Shown piece after piece: positions 25,068 to 35,786 of a stretch of 64,000 bases of DNA (positions are counted from its first letter, which is position 1; every line of letters begins with the position of its first letter). The notes below the pieces were generated by a model that worked only from the letters and a program-made list of their open reading frames with translations, was not told the DNA's origin and ran no database searches. The stretch spans positions 39,037,842 through 39,101,841 of the forward strand of contig CM059569.1 in NCBI GenBank assembly GCA_030386875.1, read 5' to 3'. Source of the stretch: Morinoia aosen (Eukaryota; Arthropoda; Malacostraca; Amphipoda; Talitridae). A program made the translations under genes and the position numbers.

Positions 25068-25518
25068 CGACTGACGGCAGCCTCGACTGACGGCAGCCTC
25101 GACTGACGGCAGCCTCGACTGACGGCAGCCTCGACTGACGGCAGCCTCGACTGACGGCAGCCTCGACTGACGGCAGCCTCGACTGACGGCAGCCTCGACT
25201 GACGGCAGCCTCGACTGACGGCAGCCTCGACTGACGGCAGCCTCGACTGACGGCAGCCTCGACTGACGGCAGCCTCGACTGACGGCAGCCTCGACTGACG
25301 GCAGCCTCGACTGACGGCAGCCTCGACTGACGGCAGCCTCGACTGACGGCAGCCTCGACTGACGGCAGCCTCGACTGACGGCAGCCTCGACTGACGGCAG
25401 GCCCGACTGACGCTGATCGAGCACACAGCAGACGCTGATTGAGGTCACAACTGACCCTGATCGAACACACATGACTGACGCTGATCGAGCACATTACTGA
25501 CGCTGATCGAGCACACAA
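25068..25518 (-). repeat. 16-bp array abutting the PET exon donor
   Basis: A near-perfect (gactgacggcagcctc)n of about 21 copies (25068-25404). It grades into diverged tgacgctgatcgagcacac units that reach the sixth base of the intron after the donor at 25523. Confidence 0.93.
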
Positions 25519-25523
25519 CTCAC

Positions 25524-25757
25524 GGCCTCGTAAGGGATGCGGTGCTTGACGATGCCGATGTCGAGCGAGATGTCGTTGCGGGCGGTGACGAAGTCCTTGT
25601 AGGACGTGTGGTGGAGCGGGTCGACGTGGCGGGTGTAGGCCAGGGCCAGGTCCTGCTTGGGCAGCTGCAGCATCAGCTGACGCTCGCGGTACTTCTCGCC
25701 CGGCGTGCTGATGCGCGGCACCTTGTGGCCCGGCAGCCCACTCATGTAGTCGTATAT
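25524..25757 (-). CDS. Lmpt: Testin/Limpet-type LIM-PET protein, main PET-domain exon
   Basis: A 234-bp exon (78 codons, phase 0 at both ends) with acceptor gtgccgcgcag and donor GAGGCC|GTGAGT. It encodes most of the PET domain, the module that precedes LIM repeats in Prickle, Testin and Limpet proteins. Visible landmarks: YMSGLPGHKVPR at about 4-15, GEKYRERQL at 20-28, the LPKQD core at 32-36, and the tail ARNDISLDIG at 58-67. That DIG ending, followed directly by a LIM exon, is characteristic of the Limpet branch; human Testin differs there. It joins in phase to the WVPPG exon upstream and to LIM1 downstream. The Testin ortholog remains the alternative name. Confidence 0.88.
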
Positions 25758-26021
25758 CTGCGCGGCACGGGACTTGGTTACGCATGGTACGACATATCTG
25801 CGCGTAATTATGATGTATGTGGACGACAGCGGCCTTAGTTACGACATAGCTGCACGACATGGTCCTAATTCAAATTCAAATGGAAAATTGAGATTGCTTC
25901 GTTTCAAGGGGTAATATAAGTAGGATGTTCTGGCTTAATACGAATATCACACAATCCAACTTAGAAAATAATGTACTGTCTGGTGGTCGAATAGCCTACA
26001 TGTAGGGAGAAGTCAGAGTGT

Positions 26022-26053
<32 letters not shown>

Positions 26054-26744
26054 TTTTTGTTCCCTCATCTACTGCTTTTCTTGCTCGTCTGTTTGAATAT
26101 GATAGTTGATTTCTGTTTGTCTTATTCGGTTTGGGTTTTGAAGGAGTTATTGCGTCGAGGTTTTGAGGTTTCGTATATCATAATTTTACTAAATTCTAGT
26201 TCTTTTGGCTTGAATTTTGAGAGGTCTTGTTCAAGGGAGGTCCTGATACGAGCACACCTGCGTGTTGTTGTTTTCGTTGCGCGATCTCACGCAGAGATTT
26301 TTGAGCATCGCTAAACACAACTACGAGCCTGACCGATTCCAGCCGTCATGTTCCTAACAAAACCCTCTTCTTTTCTTCGCAATAAACAACGCACCTTGGC
26401 ACAACTAAATACATGTGCCCATCTTAAAAAGAAGGCGCCTTGAAACAATGAAATACATGTGCGTCTCTAAAAAAGAAGGCGCCTTCACACAATAAAATAC
26501 ATGTGCCTCTCTTCAAAAGAAGACACAGAGCCTACACCTCGCTGAGGTCAGGATGATGGTCACCCATGGAGAGGTGGTCGTCAGGACGCGAGTATAAGCC
26601 ACAGCTCACCCTGGTCCTAAGCGCTCCACGACCGTCTCCGCAGTCTGCTCTGATCTCTTATTGCAAGGGTACTTCCTGAACGCTGGCCCGCTGGCGTTCT
26701 TTTGAGCAGTAAACTGGTAACTGAACTGTTGTTGTCTTGTTGTA
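25758..26744. other. unique intronic stretch with small repeats
   Basis: Includes a (TTTA)n run at about 26018-26056 and about three diverged copies of a 50-bp unit (acatgtgcc...aaaagaaggcgcctt) at about 26400-26525. Close to the PET exon (25758-25865) there are diverged copies of the acceptor region. Confidence 0.6.
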
Positions 26745-27170
26745 CATCAACTGACTGCGGTACATCAACTGACTTCGGTGCATCAACTGACTTCGGTACA
26801 TCAACTGACTTCGGTACATCAACTGACTTCGGTACATCAACTGACTTCGGTACATCAACTGACTTCGGTACATCAACTGACTTCGGTACATCAACTGACT
26901 TCGGTACATCAACTGACTTCGGTTCATCAACTGACTTCGGTACATCAACTGACCACGATACATCAACTGACTACGTTACATCAACTGACTACGTTACATC
27001 AACTGACTACGTTACATCAACTGACTACGTTACATCAACTGACTACGTTACATCAACTGACTACGTTACATCAACTGACTACGTTACATCAACTGACTAC
27101 GTTACACCAACTAACTACGTTACATCAACTAACTACGTTACATCAACTGACTACGTTACATCAACTGACA
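26745..27170. repeat. 18-bp array, two sub-types
   Basis: tacatcaactgacttcgg units (to about 26950), then tacatcaactgactacgt units. The six-codon readings (TSTDFG / TSTDYV) are artefacts. Confidence 0.96.
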
Positions 27171-27424
27171 TATGCTGTAACGGAACGACATAAAAGGGTC
27201 CGTCTCTCAGAGCAGATCAGCAGGCCCGGCGCAGTTCCTGTAATCTGGAAGCCTTGCAATGGACGGCACACAAGATGTGCCCGTGAAAACTGCAGGCAAG
27301 AGTGCAGTGTTGCCAGTGACGAGCTCATCTTTACGCTCAAATTTTATATAAAATTCTCAGGCTTGCAATTTTTTGGGCAGAGAGACCCATGTGGCCCAGT
27401 CCGCCTGTCCCTACGCGCTCAATC

Positions 27425-27538
27425 AGGGCTGGGCGCCCACCAGTAGCCTACCACAGCCCACTCAGCGCCCCACCAGTAGCCCACCACAGCCCACTCAGCG
27501 CCCCACCAGTAGCCCACCACAGCCCACTCAGCGCCCAC
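27425..27538 (-). repeat. about 34-bp array starting at a splice donor
   Basis: About three copies of a unit containing accagtagcccaccacagcc and cactcagcgccc. On the minus strand the first unit begins at the GTGGGC donor that ends the exon at 27539. Confidence 0.85.
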
Positions 27539-27608
27539 CTGCTCGCTGGTGAGGCCAGGGGGCACCCACGAGTAGCCCTCCTGCAGGCAGCGCTCCCTGT
27601 TGCTGCGG
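27539..27608 (-). CDS. Lmpt: Testin/Limpet-type LIM-PET protein, first PET-domain exon
   Basis: A 70-bp exon entered in phase 2 and left in phase 0. It reads SRSNRERC then LQEGYSWVPPGLTSEQ. GYSWVPPG is the near-invariant opening of PET domains and joins perfectly to IYDYMSGLP in the next exon. The donor is GAGCAG|GTGGGC. Two acceptors 6 bp apart preserve the frame (CAG at 27609-27611 or 27603-27605); I chose the upstream one because of the better pyrimidine stretch (ttttgcctccag). The upstream intron end lies against a SINE-like insertion at 27622. Such a short exon is easily missed by gene finders. Confidence 0.82.
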
Positions 27609-27621
27609 CTGGAGGCAAAAT

Positions 27622-27948
27622 TAGATTAGATGTTAGTTTAGGCCTCCCTAACCGCTAAAAAAAGCGTTCCGAAGAAGAGAAGATGGAAGGCACCGTTTAG
27701 TCTGGAGACAACGCGCAGAAGGGGCATAGAAACAGTAAGATGAGAAAGAAGTTCATGAAACAAGAAAAAAGTTGATGAAGAAAGTAGTAGGTGCTAAAAA
27801 ACCGGACAACTGTGAACCGAAAAGAGGTGGTCCTTAACATAACAAAAGAAATTGCATATCAATAAAAAGAAGGCCTACCTAACTCTCAGCTCGGGCCCTC
27901 ACACATTTCCCTCCTAATTCATATTGATACAATAGTTGTGTCCCCTTC
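27622..27948 (+). mobile_element. SINE-like dispersed repeat next to a splice acceptor
   Basis: Full-length family member (head ttagattagatgttagttt, tail acaatagttgtgtcccc). It lies antisense to the LIM-PET gene, with its head only about 13 bp from the acceptor of the 70-bp exon. Confidence 0.78.
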
Positions 27949-28237
27949 AGAGGAGGGGAGCGAGGGGAGGAGAGAGGGAAAGAAGGGTAGTCAGGAGCTG
28001 CCCTCACAATTTACCGAGCGCACAACTGGAAAAATTTCGATTAAATTCATGTTGTTATGGTCTTCAAGGAGTCAGATGCCACTGTCAAATTTACTACCAG
28101 AATGAAAATTTCAAAATAATAAACAGATTTCAAAAAGCTTCCACAATTTCAAGATAAAGGCATCGAACGATGCGACAACATTCCAGCGCCTCAATGCTTA
28201 ATAATGGAGAGCGTTCGCTGGAAATTGACATGCAGAA

Positions 28238-29408
28238 AGGTTTGGCTACATGCCATTTATAGCGTTATAGGAATTTTGGTTTGGCTACATGCCATTTATA
28301 GCGTTATAGGAATTTTGGTTTGGCTACATGCCATTTATAGCGTTATAGGAATTTTGGTTTGGCTACATGCCATTTATAGCGTTATAGGAATTTTGGTTTG
28401 GCTACATGCCATTTATAGCGTTATAGGAATTTTGGTTTGGCTACATGCCATTTATAGCGTTATAGGAATTTTGGTTTGGCTACATGCCATTTATAGCGTT
28501 ATAGGAATTTTGGTTTGGCTACATGCCATTTATAGCGTTATAGGAATTTTGGTTTGGCTACATGCCATTTATAGCGTTATAGGAATTTTGGTTTGGCTAC
28601 ATGCCATTTATAGCGTTATAGGAATTTTGGTTTGGCTACATGCCATTTATAGCGTTATAGGAATTTTGGTTTGGCTACATGCCATTTATAGCGTTATAGG
28701 AATTTTGGTTTGGCTACATGCCATTTATAGCGTTATAGGAATTTTGGTTTGGCTACATGCCATTTATAGCGTTATAGGAATTTTGGTTTGGCTACATGCC
28801 ATTTATAGCGTTATAGGAATTTTGGTTTGGCTACATGCCATTTATAGTGTTATAGGAATTTTGGTTTGGCTACATGCCATTTATAGCGTTATAGGAATTT
28901 TGGTTTGGCTACATGCCATTTATAGCGTTATAGGAATTTTGGTTTGGCTACATGCCATTTATAGCGTTATAGGAATTTTGGTTTGGCTACATGCCATTTA
29001 TAGCGTTATAGGAATTTTGGTTTGGCTACATGCCATTTATAGCGTTATAGGAATTTTGGTTTGGCTACATGCCATTTATAGCGTTATAGGAATTTTGGTT
29101 TGGCTACATGCCATTTATAGCGTTATAGGAATTTTGGTTTGGCTACATGCCATTTATAGCGTTATAGGAATTTTGGTTTGGCTACATGCCATTTATAGCG
29201 TTATAGGAATTTTGGTTTGGCTACATGCCATTTATAGCGTTATAGGAATTTTGGTTTGGCTACATGCCATTTATAGCGTTATAGGAATTTTGGTTTGGCT
29301 ACATGCCATTTATAGCGTTATAGGAATTTTGGTTTGGCTACATGCCATTTATAGCGTTATAGGAATTTTGGTTTGGCTACATGCCATTTATAGCGTTATA
29401 GGAATTTC
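28238..29408. repeat. 39-bp array, exceptionally uniform
   Basis: About 30 copies of a unit made of ttggtttggctacatgccat and ttatagcgttataggaatt, with a single substitution noticed (atagtgttat near 28847). On the plus strand it gives a 402-codon ORF (28204-29412) of WLHAIYSVIGILV repeats. I regard this as a repeat reading, but it is unusual; see findings. Confidence 0.97.
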
Positions 29409-29636
29409 CTAATTTTCCAAAGAATAATGTTGACAACATCATAGATTCGTTTACTGGGCTTTACCTTTCGTGTTAGAAGAAAAGTTTTTAATTCTAGTTC
29501 TTGTCGTTAGGAATATAATAAAGGCTTAGAATAAATTTTATTAATGTTATTGAAGGTGATATAAATATATCAACATTAAATTTAAATTAAAAAATCTCAA
29601 AATTGCATAGTATTGAGCTTTGGTGAGTGCCGGAAT

Positions 29637-30345
29637 GTGCAGCAGGCAGCACACACCTGCAGCAGGCAGCACACACCTGCAGCAGGCAGCACACACCTGC
29701 AGCAGGCAGCACACACCTGCAGCAGGCAGCACACACCTGCAGCAGGCAGCACACACCTGCAGCAGGGAGCACACACCTGCAGCAGGCAGCACACACCTGC
29801 AGCAGGCAGCACACACCTGCAGCAGGCAGCACACACCTGCAGCAGGCAGCACACACCTGCAGCAGGCAGCACACACCTGCAGCAGGCAGCACACACCTGC
29901 AGCAGGCAGCACACACCTGCAGCAGGCAGCACACACCTGCAGCAGGCAGCACACACCTGCAGCAGGCAGCACACACCTGCAGCAGGCAGCACACACCCGC
30001 AGCACACACCCGCAGCACGCAGCACACACCCGCAGCACGCAGCACACACCTGCAGCAGGCAGCACACACCTGCAGCAGGCAGCACACACCTGCAGCACGC
30101 AGCACACACCTGCAGCAGGCAGCACACACCTGCAGCAGGCAGCACACACCAGCAGCACGCAGCACACACCTGCAGCAGGCAGCACACACCTGCAGCAGGC
30201 AGCACACACCTGCAGCAGGCAGCACACACCTGCAGCACGCAGCACACACCTGCAGCACGCAGCACACACCTGCAGCACGCAGCACACACCTGCAGCAGGC
30301 AGCACACACCGGCACACACACACCTGCAGCACGCAGCAGCAGCAG
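29637..30345 (-). repeat. 20-bp array abutting an exon donor
   Basis: About 35 copies of cagcaggcagcacacacctg with sub-variants (cagcacgcag; cacccg). On the minus strand it begins within about 10 bases of the GTGAGT donor at 30351. Confidence 0.95.
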
Positions 30346-30351
30346 ACTCAC

Positions 30352-30453
30352 CTGGCATTATCAGCGAGGCCGAGGCGCTCCCTGACGCTCACCCAGTCCT
30401 CGTGGTAGACGTCGTGCAGCTCCCGCGTGCACTTGCAGCTCTGGCACGTCTTC
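30352..30453 (-). CDS. Lmpt: Testin/Limpet-type LIM-PET protein, second N-terminal cysteine-motif exon
   Basis: A 102-bp exon, entered and left in phase 2, with acceptor cctcctgccgcag and donor AATGCCAG|GTGAGT. It reads (R)KTCQSCKCTREL, then HDVYHEDWVSVRERLGL. Joined to the 63.7 kb exon it makes the family's N-terminal zinc-binding-type motif, C-x2-C-x3-C...W-R-K-x-C-x2-C-x-C, present ahead of PET in Testin and its relatives. Three upstream candidate exons (63.7, 45.8 and 37.8 kb) all end in phase 2 and could join here, so this looks like the first common exon. The Cys motif and the joins are seen; metal binding is inferred from the family. Confidence 0.85.
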
Positions 30454-31304
30454 CTGCGGCAGGAGGCGGCGTCAGGGCAGGTACAGGCAGTTAAACACGG
30501 ATATAAATAAAAAACTTACAATAAAGTAACAAGTTTTTAATTGCAAGTAAAATTTGTCAGTAAAACTGTGTAAAATTAGCGAGTCGAACCTGAGGTAGCA
30601 GCCCGTCGGAGCGTGGGGCTGAGGGGGGGGGGGGGGGGGGGGGGGTTGGGAGCAACCTATTCCCCCCCCCCCCCCAGAGCAACACGTTTCCCCTTTGTAT
30701 CACCTGGACACAAGATGTGCTGGTGTGTGCTGCCGCAACACACGGTGACCGAAACGACAGAACTCACGCAGCCCCACGCGACAGCGACAGGTGAACTGAG
30801 CCGTTACACTTCTTTACGTTTGCAACGCCACGTTTGTCCACTCAGAGTTAGGTTGCTCACGCATCGCTTCCTGTTTTGCTCAACTCGTTGAGAGTTATTG
30901 GCGTGCAGGACACCAGATCAACAGGTTGCTTGTGATACGACCCACCGGTGGGTCGTTTGAAAAATTTTACCAATCTTTTGAGATCAAGGGTACATAATGG
31001 ACCCAGTAAGTCTTTGGCATTATAAATTGTTAAAAACTTTCAACTTTAAATTTGAGTAGAATATTGAAGTTCAGTTTAACCCATCGCAGTGAGCCTGTTG
31101 AAATAAGGTCTTCACACGCTGACGGGTGAGTGTGGGGCGAGGCTGAAAGCAGGGGTAGAAGCGTGGTGGTGTGGCGACTCTAGTGAAACAAACTCAGGAA
31201 TATTGCGCATTGGTAATTAATTCAATACTTACCAGTTTGATCCGGTCTTTTAGTAGCGACACCTCGATCAGACCATGTTTTGAAAATTCACAAGAGCAAA
31301 CAGA
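30454..31304. other. unique intronic stretch with G/C runs and a palindrome
   Basis: Holds a run of 23 G (30623-30645), a run of 14 C (30662-30675) and a perfect 20-bp palindrome, acgacccaccggtgggtcgt (30937-30956). No coding signal. Confidence 0.7.
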
Positions 31305-33602
31305 GGTTTGCTTCCTGCCTCCAGTGCCCCCCTGCCTCCTGAGCCCCCCTGCCTCCTGAGCCCCCCTGCCTCCTGAGCCCCCCTGCCTCCTGAGCTCCCC
31401 TGCCTCCTGAGCCCCCCTGCCTCCTGAGCCCCATGCCTCCTGAGCCCCCCTGCCTCCTGAGCCCCCCTGCCTCCTGAGCCCCATGCCTCCTGAGCCCCCC
31501 TGCCCCCTGAGCCCCCCTGCCTCCTGAGCCCCCCTGCCTCCTGAGCCCCATGCCTCCTGAGCCCCCCTGCCTCCTGAGCCCCCCTGCCTCCTGAGCCCCA
31601 TGCCTCCAGTGCCCCCCTGCCTCCTGAGCCCCCCTGCCTCCTGAGCCCCATGCCTCCTGAGCCCCCCTGCCTCCTGAGCCCCCCTGCTTCCTGAGCCCCC
31701 TGCCTCCTGAGCCCCCCTGCCCCCTGAGCCCCCCTGCCTCCTGAGCCCCCCTGCCTCCTGAGCCCCCCTGCCTCCTGAGCCCCCCTGCCTCCTGAGCCCC
31801 CCTGCCTCCTGAGCCCCCCTGCCTTCTGAGCCCCCCTGCCTCCTGAGCCCCCCTGCCTCCTGAGCCCCCCTGCCTCCTGAGCCCCATGCCTCCTGAGCCC
31901 CCCTGCCCCCTGAGCCCCCCTGCCTCCTGAGCCCCATGCCTCCTGAGCCCCCCTGCCTCCTGAGCCCCCCTGCCTCCTGAGCCCCATGCCTCCAGTGCCC
32001 CCCTGCCTCCTGAGCCCCCCTGCCTCCTGAGCCCCATGCCTCCTGAGCCCCCCTGCCTCCTGAGCCCCCCTGCCTCCTGAGCCCCCTGCCTCCTGAGCCC
32101 CCTGCCTCCTGAGCCCCCCTGCCCCCTGAGCCCCCCTGCCTCCTGAGCCCCCCTGCCTCCTGAGCCCCCCTGCCTCCTGAGCCCCCCTGCCTCCTGAGCC
32201 CCCCTGCCTCCTGAGCCCCCCTGCCTTCTGAGCCCCCCTGCCTCCTGAGCCCCCCTGCCTCCTGAGCCCCCATGCCTCCTGAGCCCCCCTGCCTCCTGAG
32301 CCCCCCTGCCTTCTGAGCCCCCTGCCTCCTGAGCCCCATGCCTCCTGAGCCCCCCTGCCTCTTGAGCCCCCCTGCCTCCTGAGCCCCCCTGCCTCCTGAG
32401 CCCCCTGCCTCCTGAGCCCCCCTGCCTCCTGAGCCTCCCTGCCTCCTGAGCTCCCCTGCCTCCTGAGCCCCCTGCCTCCTGAGCCCCCCTGCCCCCTGAG
32501 CCCCCCTGCCTCCTGAGCCCCCTGCCTCCTGAGCCCCCCTGCCTCCTGAGCCCCCCTGCCTCCTGAGCCCCCCTGCCTCCTGAGCCCCCCTGCCTTCTGA
32601 GCCCCCCTGCCTCCTGAGCCCCCCTGCCTCCTGAGCCCCCCTGCCTCCTGAGCCCCCCTGCCTTCTGAGCCCCCTGCCTCCTGAGCCCCATGCCTCCTGA
32701 GCCCCCCTGCCTCTTGAGCCCCCCTGCCTCCTGAGCCCCCCTGCCTCCGGAGCCCCCCTGCCTCCTGAGCCCCATGCCTCCTGAGCCCCCTGCCTTCTGA
32801 GCCCCCTGCCTCCTGAGCCCCATGCCTCCTGAGCCCCCCTGCCTCTTGAGCCCCCCTGCCTCCAGTGCCCCCCTGCCTCCTGAGCCCCCCTGCCTCCTGA
32901 GCCCCCTGCCTCCTGAGCCCCCCTGCCTCCTGAGCCCCCCTGCCTTCTGAGCCCCCTGCCTCCTGAGCCCCATGCCTCCTGAGCCCTCCTGCCTCTTGAG
33001 CCCCCCTGCCTCCTGAGCCCCCCTGCCTCCTGAGCCCCCTGCCTCCTGAGCCCCCCTGCCTCCTGAGCCCCCCTGCCTTCTGAGCCCCCTGCCTCCTGAG
33101 CCCCATGCCTCCTGAGCCCCCCTGCCTCCTGAGCCCCATGCCTCCTGAGCCCCCCTGCCTCTTGAGCCCCCCTGCCTCCTGAGCCCCCCTGCCTCCTGAG
33201 CCCCCCTGCCTCCTGAGCCCCCCTGCCTTCTGAGCCCCCTGCCTCCTGAGCCCCCTGCCTCCTGAGCCCCATGCCTCCTGAGCCCCCCTGCCTCCTGAGC
33301 CCCCCTGCCTCTTGAGTCCCCCTGCCTCCTGAGCCCCCCTGCCTCCTGAGCCCCCCTGCCTCCTGAGCCCCCCTGCCTTCTGAGCCCCCTGCCTCCTGAG
33401 CCCCATGCCTCCTGAGCCCCCCTGCCTCCTGAGCCCCATGCCTCCTGAGCCCCCCTGCCTCTTGAGCCCCCCTGCCTCCTGAGCCCCTTGCTTCCTGAGC
33501 CCCCTGCCTCCTGAGCCCCCCTGCATCCTGAGCCCCCCTGCCTCCTGAGCCCCCCTGCCTCCTGTGCCCCCTGCCTCCTGAGCCCCCCTGCCTCCTGTGC
33601 CC
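31305..33602. repeat. 16/17-bp array, largest in the window
   Basis: About 137 copies of gcctcctgagcccccct and 16-bp versions (gcctcctgagccccat). Mixed unit lengths and scarcity of stops on the minus strand give frames of 692, 781 and 1249 codons (GGSGGRGAQEAGGLRRQ repeats); all are artefacts. Confidence 0.97.
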
Positions 33603-33662
33603 CTACTACTTGAAGTTGCTTGCACGAGACCATTTATTCTTGCTGCAGAAAAGGCAAGTTTG

Positions 33663-34260
33663 ATATCGCAGCAACAGAGGACAAGTTTGCCCTCGCAGCA
33701 ACAGAGGACAAGTTTGCCCTCGCAGCAACAGAGGACAGTTTGCCCTCGCAGCAACAGAGGACACGTTTGCCCTCGCAGCAACAGAGGACACGTTTGCCCT
33801 CGCAGCAACAGAGGACACGTTTGCCCTCGCAGCAACAGAGGACACGTTTGCCCTCGCAGCAACAGAGGACACGTTTGCCCTCGCAGCAACAGAGGACAAG
33901 TTTGCCCTCGCAGCAACAGAGGACACGTTTGCCCTCGCAGCAACAGAGGACACGTTTGCCCTCGCAGCAACAGAGGACACGTTTGCCCTCGCAGCAACAG
34001 AGGACAAGTTTGCCCTCGCAGCAACAGAGGACACGTTTGCCCTCGCAGCAACAGAGGACACGTTTGCCCTCGCAGCAACAGAGGACATGTTTGCCCTCGC
34101 AGCAACAGAGGACAAGTTTGCCCTCGCAGCAACAGAGGACAGTTTGCCCTCGCAGCAACAGAGGACAAGTTTGCCCTCGCAGCAACAGAGGACACGTTTG
34201 CCCTCGCAGCAACAGAGGACACGTTTGCCCTCGCAGCAACAGAGGACACGTTTGCCCTCG
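33663..34260. repeat. 27-bp array
   Basis: About 22 copies of a unit made of gcagcaacagaggacacgtt and tgccctc. Some copies lose 1 bp and shift the frame. Confidence 0.96.
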
Positions 34261-34379
34261 TACAAATGCACCAGATGCAGCGTGCAGGTGCGCCAGAGCT
34301 GCAGTTGTATACAGTAAGTGTGCGGTGCGGTCTGGGGGACACAAAATTTGTTTTCTGCAATGCCACACACGCTGGCGGC

Positions 34380-34866
34380 TGCGTGCAGGCGGCGTGCAGG
34401 CGGCGTGCAGGCGGCGTGCAGGCGGCGTGCAGGCGGCGTGCAGGCGGCGTGCAGGCGGCGTGCAGGCGGCGTGCAGGCGGCGTGCAGGCGGCGTGCAGGC
34501 GGCGTGCAGGCGGCGTGCAGGCGGCGTGCAGGCGGCGTGCAGGCGGCGTGCAGGCGGCGTGCAGGCGGCGTGCAGGCGGCGTGCAGGCGGCGTGCAGGCG
34601 GCGTGCAGGCGGCGTGCAGGCGGCGTGCAGGCGGCGTGCAGGCGGCGTGCAGGCGGCGTGCAGGCGGCGTGCAGGCGGCGTGCAGGCGGCGTGCAGGCGG
34701 CGTGCAGGCGGCGTGCAGGCGGCGTGCAGGCGGCGTGCAGGCGGCGTGCAAGCGGCGTGCAGGCGGCGTGCAGGCGGCGTGCAGGCGGCGTGCAGGCGGC
34801 GTGCAGGCGGCGTGCAGGCGGCGTGCAGGCGGCGTGCAGGCGGCGTGCAGGCGGCGTGCAGGCGGC
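34380..34866. repeat. 11-bp array
   Basis: About 44 copies of gtgcaggcggc, nearly perfect. Since 11 is prime to 3, every frame on both strands reads the same periodic peptide, so all six frames are open. Confidence 0.97.
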
Positions 34867-35786
34867 AGCTGAACCCCTCAGCACACGCTGCCTGCGGAGC
34901 CTCACCACACCTGACCGGCCTCCAGCGCCAGACGCTGCCCCACACACAACACGACGCCGCTGTGCAGCACAGAATGCGGCTGTCATCGCACACCCCAGCA
35001 CACACGCCCACCGCCACAGGCCACTCCAGCGCACCACCACACTCAGCTGCCCACTCAGCATGTAGGGGTGACTCACCCCAGGTACGCGCAGCGGGAACAA
35101 GCGAGGGGCGCAGTGGGCTGAAGAGTGGTGGGCTGAGAAGTGGAAGGCAAAGGAGTAGCGGACTGTGGAGTGGTGGGCTGGGAAGCAGCGGGTTGCGGAG
35201 TGGCGGGTTGAGAAGTGGAAGGCAAAGGAGCGAAGGGGAGAGGTGTGGAGGTAAGTGGAGTAGCAGGAAGGGAAATGGAGCATTTTTTGAAAGCAGATGC
35301 TCTCATCGTGACGACCCTCAGAGAGTTCCAGTGGTGAGCAACTGCTCGAGTTAACTTTGCGTGCTCGGAATGCAAGCTAACCGGACCAGAGCCCCTGAGG
35401 TCTGCACAGACGCCACACGCTCGCTGGTCACAGTACGCACGCTGCCACGCACGGGGCACCTACCGACACGCACTAGCGACTCAACTAGTGCACACACTAG
35501 CACAAGCACTAGCATTAGCACCTACACCAGCACTAGCACCTACACCAACCCCAGCACCAGCGCACTAGCGACTGTGACGGGCCAGCTTTGGACTGGGTGC
35601 AGCGGGCACAGTTTACAGGAGCTGCAGTAGTTCAGGCACTGCAGGTGCGGTGCTGCACAGCTCACCTGCCCCCACAGCGGGGCTGTGACGTCAGCATAAA
35701 AACACTGCAGCTACCGCTGACAGCTGTCATAAGCACTCTTTGCTGTCACCAGAATTTTGCAACGCGTGATGCCTCCATTGCCAGCG
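34867..35786. other. unique stretch with a degenerate array
   Basis: About 35110-35260 is a degenerate GC/GA-rich repeat (gtggtgggctgagaagtgga type). About 35480-35560 is a cactagcac degenerate run. No supported gene. Confidence 0.55.

Noticed and set aside
21597..25757. Assignment of the LIM-PET exons to Prickle or Espinas
   Set aside because: The N-terminal CxxC...WRKxCxxCxC motif and the ARNDISLDIG end of PET are not Prickle features; Testin/Limpet fits better.
34260..34320. Plus-strand Cys-rich exon (YKCTRCSVQVRQSCSC) followed by GTAAGT
   Set aside because: The frame upstream is only the 27-bp array, there is no acceptor, and no family match. Probably chance, although the donor-like site beside an array is noted.
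31194..35017. Very long minus-strand ORFs (692, 781 and 1249 codons)
   Set aside because: They read through 11-, 16/17- and 27-bp arrays with few stop-forming triplets. The peptides are periodic with the arrays and change register with every 1-bp indel.
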